Positions 38,811-53,433 of a DNA stretch of 64,000 nucleotides are shown piece by piece. Position numbers and translations under genes: made by a program. Numbering within the stretch: position 1 is the first letter of the stretch; every line of letters begins with the position of its first letter. Source of the stretch: Amoebidium appalachense (lineage: Eukaryota > Ichthyosporea). The notes under the pieces are model-generated. The model had not been told where the DNA came from. It did not search any database and worked only from the letters and a program-made list of their open reading frames with translations. The DNA lies in assembly GCA_963693365.1 (NCBI GenBank), contig CAVNZM010000017.1:992001-1056000 (forward strand), given 5' to 3'.

Positions 38811-39800
38811 GTTGTAACTTTATGGAGAGATGTACTTTTGTTGCGGGGTGTAAGGTGTTGAGATAGGGTTGTGGGTAGTACCGGCCGAGAACACGTAGGT
38901 TATGATCATGCATGTAATATTATGAAGGCAGTAGTAGGTTGTTCGTGTTTACGAACTCTTGTGGTTAATTGATATTTTTGTGTTTATTGTTTTGTAGATT
39001 TTATGGTAGTGTATACACGTATGTTTAATAATGATAATATTAGTGCTGTTTACGTGTGTTACTTGATAGCTGTACAATAATCACGCTGGTGTAGGCACGT
39101 ATGGATCCAGACATCTTAAAAGTTATAGGGGTATGATGTGAGAGAGGATGTTGTCTACCTCTAGACGTCGACATCGTACAGCCGTAGGTGCTGGAAAAGT
39201 GAGGAAGTCTTTATGGCTTTAATTATAACATACTATGAACGGTTTTTGTATTTGATCCTGAATACATGTGTCGTTCGCAATTTTGACAACTGCACTCCCC
39301 CACCCCCCCCCCCCTTGTTTCACCCTTCCCCCTATAATCTGCCCTTGGTGGCTGCGTTATGTTTGCGTTTGAATGCTGACCCCACTTAGCCTAACAGCTT
39401 TATGAGGGTTTCTGGTGCACCCCACCAATGGCATTCGTGTGCACGAAGAGTGCTGAAGTGAACTAACCGGTGCATATGGCCCAGGTGAGTTTTTGGAGCA
39501 AGCAGAATGAATCAGATGGAATTTCTAGTACCTGGCCCAGTTAGGCAATGATGTGTTTTTTTGGGGGGGTTGCAGTGGAGGGAGGGGGCTTGAAAGAATT
39601 TGTTGTTGAACATGAAACTTCAACTTCCACGGCCCTGTACGCTTAAGTACAACTGGGTGGCTTTATTTAGAGTTCGCTTATATATGATACAAACTTACAC
39701 ACATATATATACTGAGTAATTTTCGACTTAGCACATTTGTACATTCAATTACTCACCGGCTGCTTACACCAAACTGCTATATATGGCAACACCGGCAGCA
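38811..39800. other. Convergent 3' flanks of the bZIP and kinase genes
   Basis: About 1 kb of AT-rich unique DNA between the ends of the plus-strand bZIP gene and the minus-strand kinase gene. One C run lies at 39301-39314. T/A-rich stretches (38980-39080) could hold polyadenylation signals for either gene. No exon is recognised. Confidence 0.5.
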
Positions 39801-40715
39801 TTAACATGCATGAATGCACTCAGCTATGTGCCTCGCCGCTTCCTTTGCACTCAGTCTCTTGGCGGGGTTATGCTCCAACAACATATGAAGGATCATAACC
39901 ACGGCCCGCGGGAGGCTTTGCCATCTCTTTTGCTCACCGGGTGAGTGTGTTCCTGTGAGCAAGAGAGAATACTCGGGGTCATTTTCGATCGCCTTGCTCC
40001 AGGGGAACCGTCCAGTAAGTAGGCTGTACAAAACTATCCCGGCTGACCACACGTCGCATTTTGTAAGATCGTTGGCCTTTCCAGCGAAGATTTCAGGGGC
40101 GAGATATGGTACTGTCCCTGACGCGCGCCCGATGGCTTCTTTGTCGTCCAGACGGCTGGCATATCCAAAGTCGATGAGTTTGAGTGTGCGTCGGTCTTCG
40201 GTCAAGACACAGTTCTCCCCTTTCACGTCACGGTGTACAAAACCGTGTGAATGCAACGCGTCCAGCGCGGAAAAAAGTTGAAATGAATAGTATAGTGCTA
40301 TACGTGGGTTGAGCCCGGTGTCGGGGGGGATATTGTCAAGAAGATCACCACCGGAATAGTAGGGAAGAACAAATACGACCGTGTTGTTCTCTAGGTGTCT
40401 CGTTTCAATGAGCTCACCGATGTTTTTGTGCTTTAGTGATGTTGCGGCGAAGTGAACAGCCTCTTCACGCGCTAGCTCACTGACGTTGTTTCTTGTTCTC
40501 TTGACGCGTTTTAGCACTACGGTTTGGAGTGTAACTTGGTCAACAGCAATATCTACACAGCCACTTGCACCGGAACGAACATTAGGGCGAACGACATGGT
40601 AGCGTTGTGAGATTGAGCGTTGTCTGCCGGTAGAGTGTGAAAGGGATGATGATATTGTGGGTGCATACGAGTTTTGTAGCGCGCGCTGTGCGGGTGACAC
40701 GCTAGTTACCGCCAT
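39801..40715 (-). CDS. Serine/threonine protein kinase, intronless
   Basis: A 304-aa protein kinase in one exon. Kinase landmarks: glycine loop RSGASGCV at about 47-54; catalytic lysine K69 (VVLKR); helix-C glutamate around 84-85 (REEAVHF); HRDVKGEN at 161-168; DFG at 182-184; SGTVPYLAPE at 199-208; and DVWSAGIVLYSLLTGRFPW of subdomain IX. All catalytic residues are present, so it should be active. The short N-terminus is Ser-rich (SSSLSHSTGRQRSIS) and there is no C-terminal regulatory domain. The overall form is CAMK/CHK1/Snf1-like. The first glycine of the loop is replaced (NVRSGASG), a mild departure. Substrate and pathway are unknown. It is transcribed away from a CCAAT-rich region. Confidence 0.9.
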   Translation of the reverse strand: MAVTSVSPAQRALQNSYAPTISSSLSHSTGRQRSISQRYHVVRPNVRSGASGCVDIAVDQVTLQTVVLKRVKRTRNNVSELAREEAVHFAATSLKHKNIGELIETRHLENNTVVFVLPYYSGGDLLDNIPPDTGLNPRIALYYSFQLFSALDALHSHGFVHRDVKGENCVLTEDRRTLKLIDFGYASRLDDKEAIGRASGTVPYLAPEIFAGKANDLTKCDVWSAGIVLYSLLTGRFPWSKAIENDPEYSLLLTGTHSPGEQKRWQSLPRAVVMILHMLLEHNPAKRLSAKEAARHIAECIHAC

Positions 40716-40734
40716 TGTTTCCTAGCTGGTGGTG

Positions 40735-41400
40735 TCTGTATAATATCACAACCAGGAAAACAGGCATAAAGTGCAAAAAAGTCAGAATAAATCACTCACA
40801 TGACTCAAGAGTCTCAGCTGTCTAGACTTTGACTCAAAAGAGGTCATGGCTTGTTATATAGTGCCACATCATTGCACTTTATTGGCCGCTCCCTCCGGCC
40901 AATCCGGAAACACAACATGTGCCCCAGACTGGATATGTACCGTGCCTGCCTTTCTGTCCGCGCACAAGATACCCAAATCTGCGTCGCGGCCGCTGGCACA
41001 GATGAGTGTAGACTTAGAGACCTACTTCTCTTCAATATACTGTACTTACATTTCGCGTTGACTAGAGCACTGCTATATATTAGGTTATTTTCATAAATTA
41101 CTATATTGCGTTCTTGACGGGACCGGGCGCTTTCGGAAACAAAAAAAGAAAAATCTTGTACGCGGCACGTCATCCGCGGCTATTGAGCTGTTAGCCAATC
41201 GGGTTTCAGTTTCGCATACTCTATATTTGGCTATTTATCAATTCGGAGGAGAAAATCGGTGAGCATTCATCCAATCGAACTTGATTTATGATTTCCTACA
41301 AAACGATTGGCTCAGGAAGTTAGGAATTTAAAAATGAGTAAACAGACCATCCTATTGGAGGGAAGGTGTATTCGGAAAACCAATCGCTAGGGCGGAAAAA
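40735..41400 (-). promoter_or_regulatory. Kinase upstream region with repeated CCAAT motifs
   Basis: CCAATC or GATTGG/ATTGG occurs at 40881, 40899, 41195, 41271, 41305, 41353 and 41380. The first two form a short palindrome (ATTGGCCG, six-base loop, CGGCCAAT). A TATTATAC element lies about 25 bp before the kinase start codon on the minus strand. The cluster suggests a CCAAT-factor-dependent promoter, perhaps bidirectional, though no plus-strand gene was found. Confidence 0.45.
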
Positions 41401-42074
41401 ACTCGAGTGAGATCTCCGCTGTGACGGTGTGATCCCGTTATCACGCAAGTCCGGTGTCACAGAAACACAAAACAGGTTGCAGAAGTAGCAATCGCTGACA
41501 TTATAGGAGTAACAATAAAACCATACATCCGTACCTCTTCCATCTTTACATGAACTATGAACAAGAAACTACACGTCTGCGAGACTGTTGCCAACCATGC
41601 ATTATTGCAACGCCCCGCTAACACCCAGGAATGTCCAGTGGAATGCGGGGTGCCCGACCCCGCGGGGGATATCCGATATCCGGACAGTTCACTGATTGAG
41701 CTCAGCCTCAGAGGAGGCTTCCCCACATCTTGAAAGTATTTACATAGCTCCTTCACACTTGAAATGGTCTTGAATTCACACTTCATTGCCCTTGACGACG
41801 CTTTCATTGAATTTCATTGTATCCAAGCGTACTTACAGTAACTTTGGCTGGGTTTGCCCCCCCCCCCCCCCCCTCTGGGGGGGGGGGGGGGGGGGGGCTT
41901 TTCAAGGGCTTTCCATGACCAGGGTGGCCATGGGGAGGCCTAGGGCGGGGGGCAACTCTCCATACTCACGCATACACTGGGTCACACTAAGTCATACCCG
42001 AGGGAACCCGTTGGCCCATAGAGAGGGAGACAGAGAGACAGGTAGACCAACATATCTAGCTAGAGGGAGCCTGG

Positions 42075-42090
42075 GGACGAGGGGAGGGGA

Positions 42091-42122
<32 letters not shown>

Positions 42123-42218
42123 GGGGGGGGGGGGGGAGGGGAGAGAGAGAGAGAGAGAAAGAGTAAGTGAGAGAGTGAGAGAGAGAAAGAGAGAGAGAGA
42201 GAGTGAGTGAGAGTGAGT

Positions 42219-42275
<57 letters not shown>

Positions 42276-42300
42276 TGAGTGAGTGAGTGAGTGAGAGAGG

Positions 42301-42337
<37 letters not shown>

Positions 42338-42359
42338 TGTGTGTGTATGTGTATGTGAG

Positions 42360-42420
<61 letters not shown>
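42075..42420. repeat. (GA)n/(GAGT)n purine array
   Basis: About 340 bp of GA dinucleotides interrupted by GAGT tetranucleotides and a G run at 42113-42136. It is followed by C runs (42500-42530) and a short (CA)n. Confidence 0.95.
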
Positions 42421-42423
<3 letters not shown>

Positions 42424-42499
42424 AAAAGAGACCCTTGTACACACTTGTGTGCGCATGGTAACTATGCCACATCCTACTGGTGTCAGACCCCCTCCCCCC

Positions 42500-42545
<46 letters not shown>

Positions 42546-42961
42546 AAAATTAACACACACACGCACACATGCGCGCGGAAATCATGTTCAAACTAACCCG
42601 TGTGTTCGGACGTGATGTGCAGTGGACAAGGTGACGTTTCCTCTACGTCTTGTTTTTTTTGTGTTGATTGGAATTGGGTAGGGAAAAGGGAGAAAGAGGT
42701 GTGCAGGACGTAGCCCTTCGGGGAAGAGACTGTATGCGGAGGAGAGGGGGGGGGGAGGGGAGGGGAAGGGGGGAAGGGGATGAGGGTTATTTCCTCATCA
42801 AGCAACACCAATTTTTGGAACACGGGTGTTACCTCTCTCGCTGAACCAAACGAGTAGGCGTTCATGTACTGCAGCTTTAAGGATATCGTAGTGTTGCAAT
42901 CGATTGTCAATGGCGCATTCAATCAGTAGTTCCTCAGCCCCTACCTCCCGCCCTCCCCCCC

Positions 42962-42995
<34 letters not shown>

Positions 42996-43136
42996 ACACC
43001 CCACCCCCAGTGGCACCCCCCTCCCACCCCGGCCCTCACCACCCACCACCACTACTAACACCATCTTCCCCGGCTTTAGCCTATTCAAAAATGTACATGC
43101 ACACAGTCACATTGTCGCGCACTCATGCAGCACTAC

Positions 43137-43301
<165 letters not shown>

Positions 43302-44515
43302 ATGTGTTGCAAATGTCGTGAGTACACACACACCACTGAAGTGCGTCACACAAGATTTCGACACTTTTTTGTTTCTTAAAAAAAGATTGGTAAAGGTGTG
43401 TAATCTTAGTTGAATACGGCATTTGTCCCCTAGTTAGGGAACAGTCGACGGTGCTTAGGTTAGTGGAAGACAGTTGTTCCCATCAGCGAGCCCTAAGGCC
43501 CCCCCCCCACTCCCCTCCCTCCCCGGAACAAAACTGAAACAAATTTTGATTTCGAATTAAGCCCGGGCCAATCACCAACAGTTCTTCGAATTTGTACATA
43601 AGTTGAATACGTTATGTAATTATATACTTAGATCCCTGGCCGCGAGTCTGCATCCCCCCCCCCCCCCCCCCTCCCCACCTCCCACCACCTCCCCCCCCCC
43701 CCCCCCCCCCCCCAACCACCACCACCACCACCATTAGTACCACCAAGAAAGAAAAGAAAAAAGACTCTGAAAAAAATAATCCTCAACAAACACACTTCAC
43801 CCAGCACACACCAATTCAAATTTAATTCACCCCTCAGAGGCCCAGATATCTATCATTTGTTGATTGGCTTGAGGAATCGCCACTGTGTCTCTCTAGATAC
43901 TGCTGCTCCCCAAGACTTGAACAGGGGCGCGGGGAGGGGGGGGGGGGGGGGGAGGGGGGGACTGCAGTCATCAACTTGAACTTTGAGTAGATTTTTTTTA
44001 AACCTCTAACCTACTTTTGGAGTATGTGCCTCCCCCCCCCCCCCCCCCCCCCCCCCAACACCCCCCACCCCACCCCCCACCACCCTCTCGTTAAATCCTC
44101 CCCCTCCTTCCCCCCCCCCCCCCCCCCCCCCTTTCTCCCCCTTCCCCCCCCCCCCCCCCCCCCCGGTGATCAGGCTGTAAATTAAGTCCAATCTTCAAGT
44201 TAGAGCAACAGTATCAAGATTGGAGGAAAGGTGGAAATGCCGCAGGCCAATCAAGCGTTTGAAACTTCAAGGGTAGATATAAAACAGTCTATCGTTTCAA
44301 GGTGTCTTCTTGATTTGAAAAGGGTTTGTGAATGGGTGAAAGAAAGGGAGGGGAGGAACAGGGTAACACTTTATTCAAAACAAAACAAGGGACCAATATT
44401 TGAAGCAAAAATGTGCCTGTAAATGTATTTAATAAACTTTCTGGTTGACTGGTTTCCACCGGGTCCGGAAATCGTGACAAAACAAATAAGTAACCCCGTT
44501 CCAACAGCTATTAGC

Positions 44516-44786
<271 letters not shown>

Positions 44787-45706
44787 ATCTCCCCCCCCCC
44801 TCTCGGTCTCTCTCTCCCTCCATCCCCTCCCTCCCTCTCTCTCTTTCTCTGTCTCTCTCCCCCCCCCCTATCTCTCCCACCCTCTCTCTCTCTCCCCCTC
44901 TCTCTCCCCCCCTCTCCTCTGTCTCTCCCCCCCGCCCCCCTTCCCCCTCTCTCTCCTCTCTTTCTCTCTCTTCTCCCCCCCCCCCCTCTCCCCAACCCTC
45001 TCTCTCGCTCTCGCTCTCCTCCTCCCCCCCCAACTTCTTCTCTCTCTGCCTGCCCCCTCCTCTTCCCCTCCATCCCCACGCACACACACACAAACAAGCA
45101 CCTACACACACCTCCTGTGCCAAGTGTCAGGATGCCACCTCCCCCCCCCCCCCCCCCCCTCCCCGTGCTCCCCTCCCCCTTTTTCCCTCCCTCCGCCCCA
45201 TGCCCCTGAGTGCAATAGTGTGGGCCCCAACTTGCGAGCCCCATTCTTGGCCTCACTTCTCACCCGTTTCATCTTACAGTTTGGATGTAAAAGGAACACC
45301 CAAAAGGCCTACATATCATGGGATGGGGACGTTTCTCATATATGATAAATTAACTCCCTCCCCTCCCCCGTCCCCCCCCCTTCCCCCTCCTCCCCTCCCC
45401 CCCCCCCCCCCCCCCCCGGCCCCCCCCTAACACACACATACACACATAAACGGAGAAAAACGGTTTCTTTTTGTGCCCCCGAGCTCCCCTTCCCCCCAGC
45501 TTCAAGAACATACAGAAAACTAAAATGTTAATCATTTGAGGCATTGACAAGACACCCAAGCAACACCTGCAGACCTTCCCCTCCTCCCCCTCCCTCCCTC
45601 CACGCTTCTCTTCCCTTCGCCAGCCCCCCATTCCTCCCTTCCTCCCTCCCCCTCCCCCACCAACCTCACTACCTCCCCCCCCCCCACACACACACACACA
45701 CACACG

Positions 45707-45738
<32 letters not shown>

Positions 45739-46081
45739 TAAGGCACACGAACACCAACCCAGCTACTATTTTAGGAGTTCGAATCCGTACGGGTGCACAC
45801 GTGTACTAGAGAAAGTTCGAGTGCACATATATAATGTGTATATACTAGGATGTGACTTCATATAGATTACGCACTCCCTCCCCGCCCCCCTGCCACGGAA
45901 CCTTATACTAGATCGATGGGCGACCCAAAAATACAGAAATAACTCGGAATTATTCCGTTCAATTCGCGAGTGTGGGAGCAGCCTGAGCTTCCACCTGCCA
46001 AATGGATTACTTTCTAAACTATCCAGGAATACTGCAGGACTCAAAAGCTTTGTTGTTTTCGTGGGTCAGTGACTCCTACCC

Positions 46082-46128
<47 letters not shown>

Positions 46129-46740
46129 ACGCACTCACACAAACACACAACACACAACGGCCACAACCACCACCACCACCTACTCACTCTGGCCTTCCAT
46201 TTTTTCCCGCAGAAACAGCTCTCTGCGTATGTAAGAGTAACCCAGCGGTAAAGCTTTTGGGGGAAAAAGTTTCAATAAAAAGAACAATAAAATAAAACTT
46301 TATGATGGCGAATTACTAATGATATCCAGCTGTTTCACCGACTCGTTCTTAAGTTGCATGCATAGGGGCATTTCTGGGATATAGGAATATACAAGAGACT
46401 GGAGTTATTTCACTCGCGGAACAATCACTCTGAAACTAATCCTGTGCAGCACAGTTCTTGCTTTTCTGAAACAACACATACCATTCAAGAATGAGAACAA
46501 CCCATCATTGTGGAGCCACGTTTCAGCCACAGCCCAGTTCATAAGTTAAAAATTAAAGGCGGGAAAGCCTGTGTAACTAAAGGGTGGTGGTGGGGGGGGA
46601 GGGGGGGGGGGGGGTGCTGTTTATCATACCGTTTGGCGACATGTATAAGTGAGCTGTCCGAGTGAGTGAGGTGTAGGCATCAAGGCCAACAGTGCTTCCA
46701 ACCCATACACATGAAAAAAGAGAAGCGGAGAGCGGGGAGG

Positions 46741-47109
<369 letters not shown>

Positions 47110-47369
47110 CAGAGACATGCACACAAACACACACACACACACACACACGCACACACACACACTTACACCCACACCCACACACACACCAAATCCACACCTA
47201 CACACATACCTGATTGAACATGGTCTCACACAACTTCAAAAAGTGCTTACGGGAGGAGCACTAATTGGCACGTCACTCTGGGCACCGTGGGCCAATATGA
47301 TCATTGAAACCACTACATTTTTTGTCTACTACAGTCTTTAGGACACACACACACACACACACGTTACAC

Positions 47370-47372
<3 letters not shown>

Positions 47373-47464
<92 letters not shown>
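47373..47464. repeat. (CA)n microsatellite
   Basis: About 46 CA units, with smaller CA blocks on either side. Confidence 0.95.
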
Positions 47465-47466
<2 letters not shown>

Positions 47467-47672
47467 CCTCGGAGACACACACACACACACACACAGTGTC
47501 ACACACCGCTATCTTATTTTACGTAACTTACTCGGTAACCCCCATGATCATAAATTTGTTTTAAAAAATAGTACTTATAATCTTATAGGTGAATTGAATG
47601 TCCCCTGTAGGTGTGTGTTAGGGAGCGAAGCTGCCTACAGTTATAAGCACATATTTGAAGGTTCGATGTGTT

Positions 47673-48310
<638 letters not shown>

Positions 48311-50103
48311 CCTAGCTAGTTCCTGGGCACAGTGATCATATATGCATGGACATGAACCTGTCGGCACACGGCCGAGCCGTGAGCCGTGCATGTCCCGGAT
48401 TTGCCGGTACGTGTGTGTTTTGTATTGCGTGTGTGACATGAACAGGTTTTGTACACGTGACCATGGATGTACAAGTACGTGTGTGCGAGAGTGTGTGGGT
48501 CTAGGCCTGTACTACCGTGTTTATGCATGTGTACATGTCTTTATACATATGTGTGCCTGTGTGCCACATGTGAGTGTCATTTTCTTGTGTGCGCGTGTTT
48601 GCTTAGCGCGCATGCACGGCGTTTGCCTTAAATCTGGTCGCAAGTGCACGGCTTGTCCACAGTGCCCTGTGTGTTTGTGCCAAAATAAAAAAGATACTAG
48701 ACAGAAATGAATAATAATAATAAACTATAAAAAAAAGCAGGAATACAGATCACAAGCTCGTTTGTTACACGTTTGTCACAGATCTGTCGACCTTTCAAGC
48801 AAACACTGCCATACATACTTGTCAAGATAAGGTGCGTGCAAGTACCGTCGTGGATTCATCGAGGAGGGGGCGGGGGTTTGGGGGTTTTGTTTTTTGTGTG
48901 TGGGGCGGGGGGGGGAGGGAGGGAGGGGCGGGGGGGATGGGGGGGGAGGGGGGGGGGGGGGGGGGGGGAGAAGAAGAAGGATTATGCCACAATGCAGGCC
49001 ACATGTGCACCCCAGTTTGGCGCCATTTTTATCTACCCGAATAGTTTTGCGTCACCCTCCGAGCAACCAGATTGACCAATCATAATGAAGATTGTGAATT
49101 GATCGACCACTGGTTGGCTTGAATGTCAGTATCTATACGCAATTTTATTGGATGTGAGGTAGCCCGCAGATCTATTTAGTTTTAGTTGGGCATGCCCCAT
49201 TTTTCTACGTGTAGAATCAGGATTTTTTGGATAGAAAGAGCAAGGTAAACGGACATCATAACGTTTATGTGTTACATTCCCAAAATACATTCCCAAAATA
49301 TATTTATCCAACTTGTAGTATGATTAAACATATAGCCCGTCAGTTCGATCCTCGAGAAAGGTTCAATTACAGATCTGTCAATCTATAGCTAGACTCTCAG
49401 GAATAAGTCTACATTTGTGTAATTTATACTATGGTGGGGGCGAGTAAATAGTGGGCTTGAAAGTGTACAGTAGTAGTAGATCCCTAAGGGTAACTCTAAC
49501 GAGTGATTCGGCTTTTTTACAACAAATTCTGAAAGATCTCGCACCCCATCCCGGCTTCGGCTTCAAAGAGCCGCCCGTTCGGCCTTTTTAAGCCCAAACG
49601 AAAGTCCCTACTTGCAATACATGTTCTGCTTATAAAAATAGTTGAATGTAGCGTATGTATGAATACAGCCTGTTGCAGACCTTTTTCAAGTTTTGGTTAC
49701 TTTTTATATACTCCGGTATCAATTACGTAAAGAAATCACGTGCGCACGCATGCTTGTCTATGTCACCGGCGACCAACAGCTGCAACTCACTACGTTATCG
49801 ATATCACCCTGACATTTTTGGGATGCACCTGCACCCCGAGGACACTTCAACCTAGGCCTTATCACAGGTCACACCAATATTAGACATCAGTACAAGTGTG
49901 ATTTCAACTCTATTCCACACTGGAATCTCACACCCGTTATGTTTATGTGTTACATGGGCTGGAAAGCGTAGAGACAGTTGAGCAAACACTCAGCCTGCAT
50001 ACTCGTGCATCGTGCACATGTGATTGCAGCAAGTGTACCATACCGTAAACTGCGTTTTCACACGGTAAATCTAAAGCTCGTTTTTCCGTACGAAATTTAT
50101 GGC

Positions 50104-50113
50104 TTATAAATAG
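50104..50113 (+). promoter_or_regulatory. TATA box of the MNN1-like gene
   Basis: TTATAAATAG in otherwise unique DNA, about 225 bp upstream of the first start codon of the mannosyltransferase gene. It predicts transcription starting near 50135. Confidence 0.5.
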
Positions 50114-50329
50114 TCTGGTTTTGTTACAGTACTACAGCCGGTGCAGCGAGCTACGAATAGTGGATATAGAGGGGGGTGCAGCCCGGACCGGAAGATCTCC
50201 CAGCTTCCTATTTTTTATTCAGTAAAAAATTTGAGATTTCAAAAAAACTCCTCTGGCATATACACATCACGGTAGTATTCCACATTAGGCATTTCTTCTG
50301 CTTTGCCTAACATCCGTAACATCTGTACT

Positions 50330-53089
50330 ATGACTTTGAAAATGTCAAACAGGACCTCAGGAACTGCGGCTGCTTCCTCCGTGCTAGGGAGACTGGCACG
50401 GTCGCGGGTTGTTCAGCTAGCCGCATTTGGTATCGTGGTACTATTCACCGTATATTCTATGGGTGTTGGGCAATCAGACGTAACAGTCAGAATTGTCGGT
50501 GAGAATACGGTAGACCATCATGTGGCGAATACGAATGTGACTCTGGGTGGGTTTAAAGATGTTGGCAATGACGACGACAAACACGTGCAGGGACCACGGG
50601 AAATCGACGAGAAAAACTGGGCTGGCGGATTGGACGGAGACGAGCATTATGTTGAAAGTCAGGGGGGAATAAGTAATGTCGACACACAGGAGGAAGAGGA
50701 CAAGACGACGGATGAGGAGGATGTAATCACACCACCCCTCAAACTCCTCCCTGTCGACATAGGAACTTTTTCGGCGTATTTCCGCCAGTTTGCGCCGGAC
50801 CTTTTCCGCATGGAAAAAGACCACAAACTTTCGTACGACCCCATGAATCATGAGGTAGTGGGAGAGCAGTTACGTGCGACACTTCTAGCACTGGATTTGT
50901 GGGAGGGTATTCACAGAGTGCCGACAGAGGATGGTGGTAGTCGATATGCCCCTGAGGAAGAGGTGCAAGCGGCATTGCAGGATGCGATTGGAAAGGGAAT
51001 AGACGTGGGGTAAGTGGGTGTACTGCACTGTTTGCCAATGACATGGGTTACACACGTGGGGTGGGGCGAGAGTGAGAAGCCAAGTAATGTGTGTGTAACG
51101 AAAGCCGGAGGGAGGAGGGGACGGGGGGGGGGGGGGGGGAGGGGGAGAGGGGGGTAGGAGAAGGGGGTAGGGGCTCGGGGGGGGGGGGGGAGGGGGGGGG
51201 GTATAGGTTTTTTTTTTTTTTTTTTTTTTTGAGGGGCGGGGAATGAGGGGTCAGAGGCGGAAGGGGGTGGATACGGGCATACATGCACACCGGCACGTCC
51301 ACGCACATGTACTTGAAAAAACGCGCACATTGTGACGCTTTAACGGACGTTAATGTATTCAAAATGCATGTCCCTAAATCCATCCACCGAAGACCACGAG
51401 CATGCATGTGCACACCCATGTGTACTGCACGCATATATTGGAAGTGAATGCTCGTGCAGGCAATGTCAAGCTTACAAACGCAGGCACGTACGTGTACACG
51501 TGCTTCCCCACATCACGTGCATGCATGCACGTGCAAACACACAGCAACGAGAAACGACTCTGTGATTGTTGCTACGCACATCATATCCGTATGCTGCACA
51601 TGCATCTATTTTTACACACACACCAACACCTGCGCATAATTCCCGGTCCGTGTATGATTGCAACCCCGTGCACCTGAACAACCCATGCATGCACAAACAA
51701 ATGCTCAACACAAAAAGTCACGGCAGACAATGCAACATGCATCCGTTCTCATCGGCGGGTGATCCCATTGTCATAATATTACAATTTGTGCATCACTGAG
51801 TAATAAGTACAAACACCATCGTGATTTCAAGTGTGCATTCATAGGACGCACCTGTTAGAGATATATAACTTGTGCAAGAAGAGTAAAACACAAAAACGTA
51901 AAAAGGCATGACATCTAATCTTACAATTTTCGATCGCAGGGTAACCATGGCGCAGTACATTCAAGCGCGTGATTTTGTTCGGCGAATGGAGCGCAACGTT
52001 TTTCATTGGCTGCCAGAGACCCAGTCAGTTTTGGCGCTTAAACACAGCTTCACCAATCAAAAGGGCCTCGTTACCACTATGGGAAACCACCAATTCGCCA
52101 GCGGCTATTCTACCCTTCGCGTTTTGCGTGAGCGGGGATGCAAGCTCCCGTTCGAAGTTTTCTACCTCGGTGAAAACGATTTGACTCCGGAAAACAGGAA
52201 AAGGTTAACGGATCTCGGAAACACGTGCGTGGTTGACATAAACCCTATGGTACGTACGCGGCTGGGTGGGTGGGAGGCCAAACCCTATGTTCTTCTCTTT
52301 TCTTCCTTCCGCGAGGTAGTGATAATCGATTCTGATAGTCTTTTCCTGCAACCCGCCGAACGCGTTTTCGAACAGCCCGGATACGTTGAAAACGGCGCAT
52401 TGTTTTTCCACGACCGCAGTATTGGCGGTGGGAAGGAAAGGAAGGTTATTGATTGGATAAACCAGCTTCTACCTGGTCACCGTACGGAGGCAAATCTTCA
52501 CGTTATGCGTTCGCGGTACATGAACGGGAAAACGTCGCACGAGCAGGAGAGCGGTGTGGTTGCCATCGACAAGGGGTGGCGTTTTGGTGCTCTTCTCGCC
52601 GTTTGTCAACTGAACGCTGAGAAAGAGCGTGATGTTTCCTATAAGTTTGTATATGGCGATAAGGAAACGTTTTGGTTGGGTTTTGAGATGGTGGGTGATT
52701 CTCATTGGGCGTTTTCGCCGTTTGTCCCCGGTTCATTGGGTCCGATTTGGCCTCTTGCAAAGGAAGATCAGGGGAAGGAATGGGTCGCAAACGTCTGTTC
52801 TTCAAAAATTGTTCACCTCGACGCAAACGCGAAACCTCTTTGGTTCAACGGTGGGTTGTTGAAGAGTAAGTTCGTAGGGGATGATAGGAAGGAACTTGAT
52901 TCGCTCGAATACTGGGCGATCGAGCCCGGTCATTGGTTGCTTAAGGACGATAACATTGGGTGCCTTTTAACAACCACGCAGCCGAAAAAGGTGGAGGGGG
53001 AAATGGCCCAATGGATTTCGCACCATCAGAAAGTGTTTGCGGAGGTTGCTACACATCTGCCTAAAGTGCATAAGGGTGGGAAGGAATAG
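50330..53089 (+). CDS. MNN1-type alpha-mannosyltransferase (GT71), two exons
   Basis: A predicted Golgi type II mannosyltransferase of the MNN1 family (GT71), which in fungi adds terminal alpha-1,3-mannose to glycoproteins. Exon 1 is 50330-51009 and exon 2 is 51940-53089 (GT-AG, phase 2), giving 609 aa. The first ATG (50330) gives a short basic cytoplasmic tail (LGRLARSR) and a signal anchor at about 27-45 (VVQLAAFGIVVLFTVYSMG). An acidic stem follows (TQEEEDKTTDEEDV). The catalytic domain contains LGENDLTPENRKRL, KPYVLLFSSFREV, the DxD metal site IIDSDSLFL (D357, D359), HEQESGVVAIDK, and YGDKETFWLGF, then VHLDANAKPLWFNGG. All family hallmarks are intact. The 930-bp intron has G and T runs. 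Actual linkage and acceptor are not readable. Confidence 0.92.
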
Positions 53090-53388
53090 GGCATAGGACC
53101 GGCGAATGTGGGTGGTTTTTATATAGTTTATACGTTTTACACGTTTTTATGGTTTTGTTTTTATTTGCACTGCTTGATCTTGGTGACTTCTGGACTGGTG
53201 AGTGTCTGTGAGCTATATCATTATATATCGATTCACTTTTTTTTTTTTTTTTTTTTGTAGATTTATGCTTCAAGCTTTAGAGTGGCACAGTTAGGCTAGT
53301 GTTCGTGATCTTAAAAAGTAAAGAATCAAGCTGATGATGAAGGAAACGAAATCCGTATGATGATAGCAAAAGAGTTTTTTTTTTTTTT

Positions 53389-53433
<45 letters not shown>

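Noticed and set aside
41457-41807. 116-codon minus-strand frame
   Set aside because: No domain, no splice or promoter support, and it overlaps the CCAAT-rich upstream region of the kinase gene.
45770-45795. GAGTTCGAATCCGT resembles a tRNA B-box
   Set aside because: No A-box, acceptor stem or anticodon arm can be folded upstream on either strand.
45766-46068. Open on both strands (SPAVFLDSLESNPFGRWK on minus, LPRNLILDRWATQKYRNN on plus)
   Set aside because: Neither frame is recognisable and the two cannot both be coding, so it was left as unassigned island sequence.
46350-46530. Minus-strand short frame starting MNWAVAETWLHND, reminiscent of the ETWL of LINE endonucleases
   Set aside because: Only four residues match, the frame is 45 codons and nothing else of an endonuclease is present.
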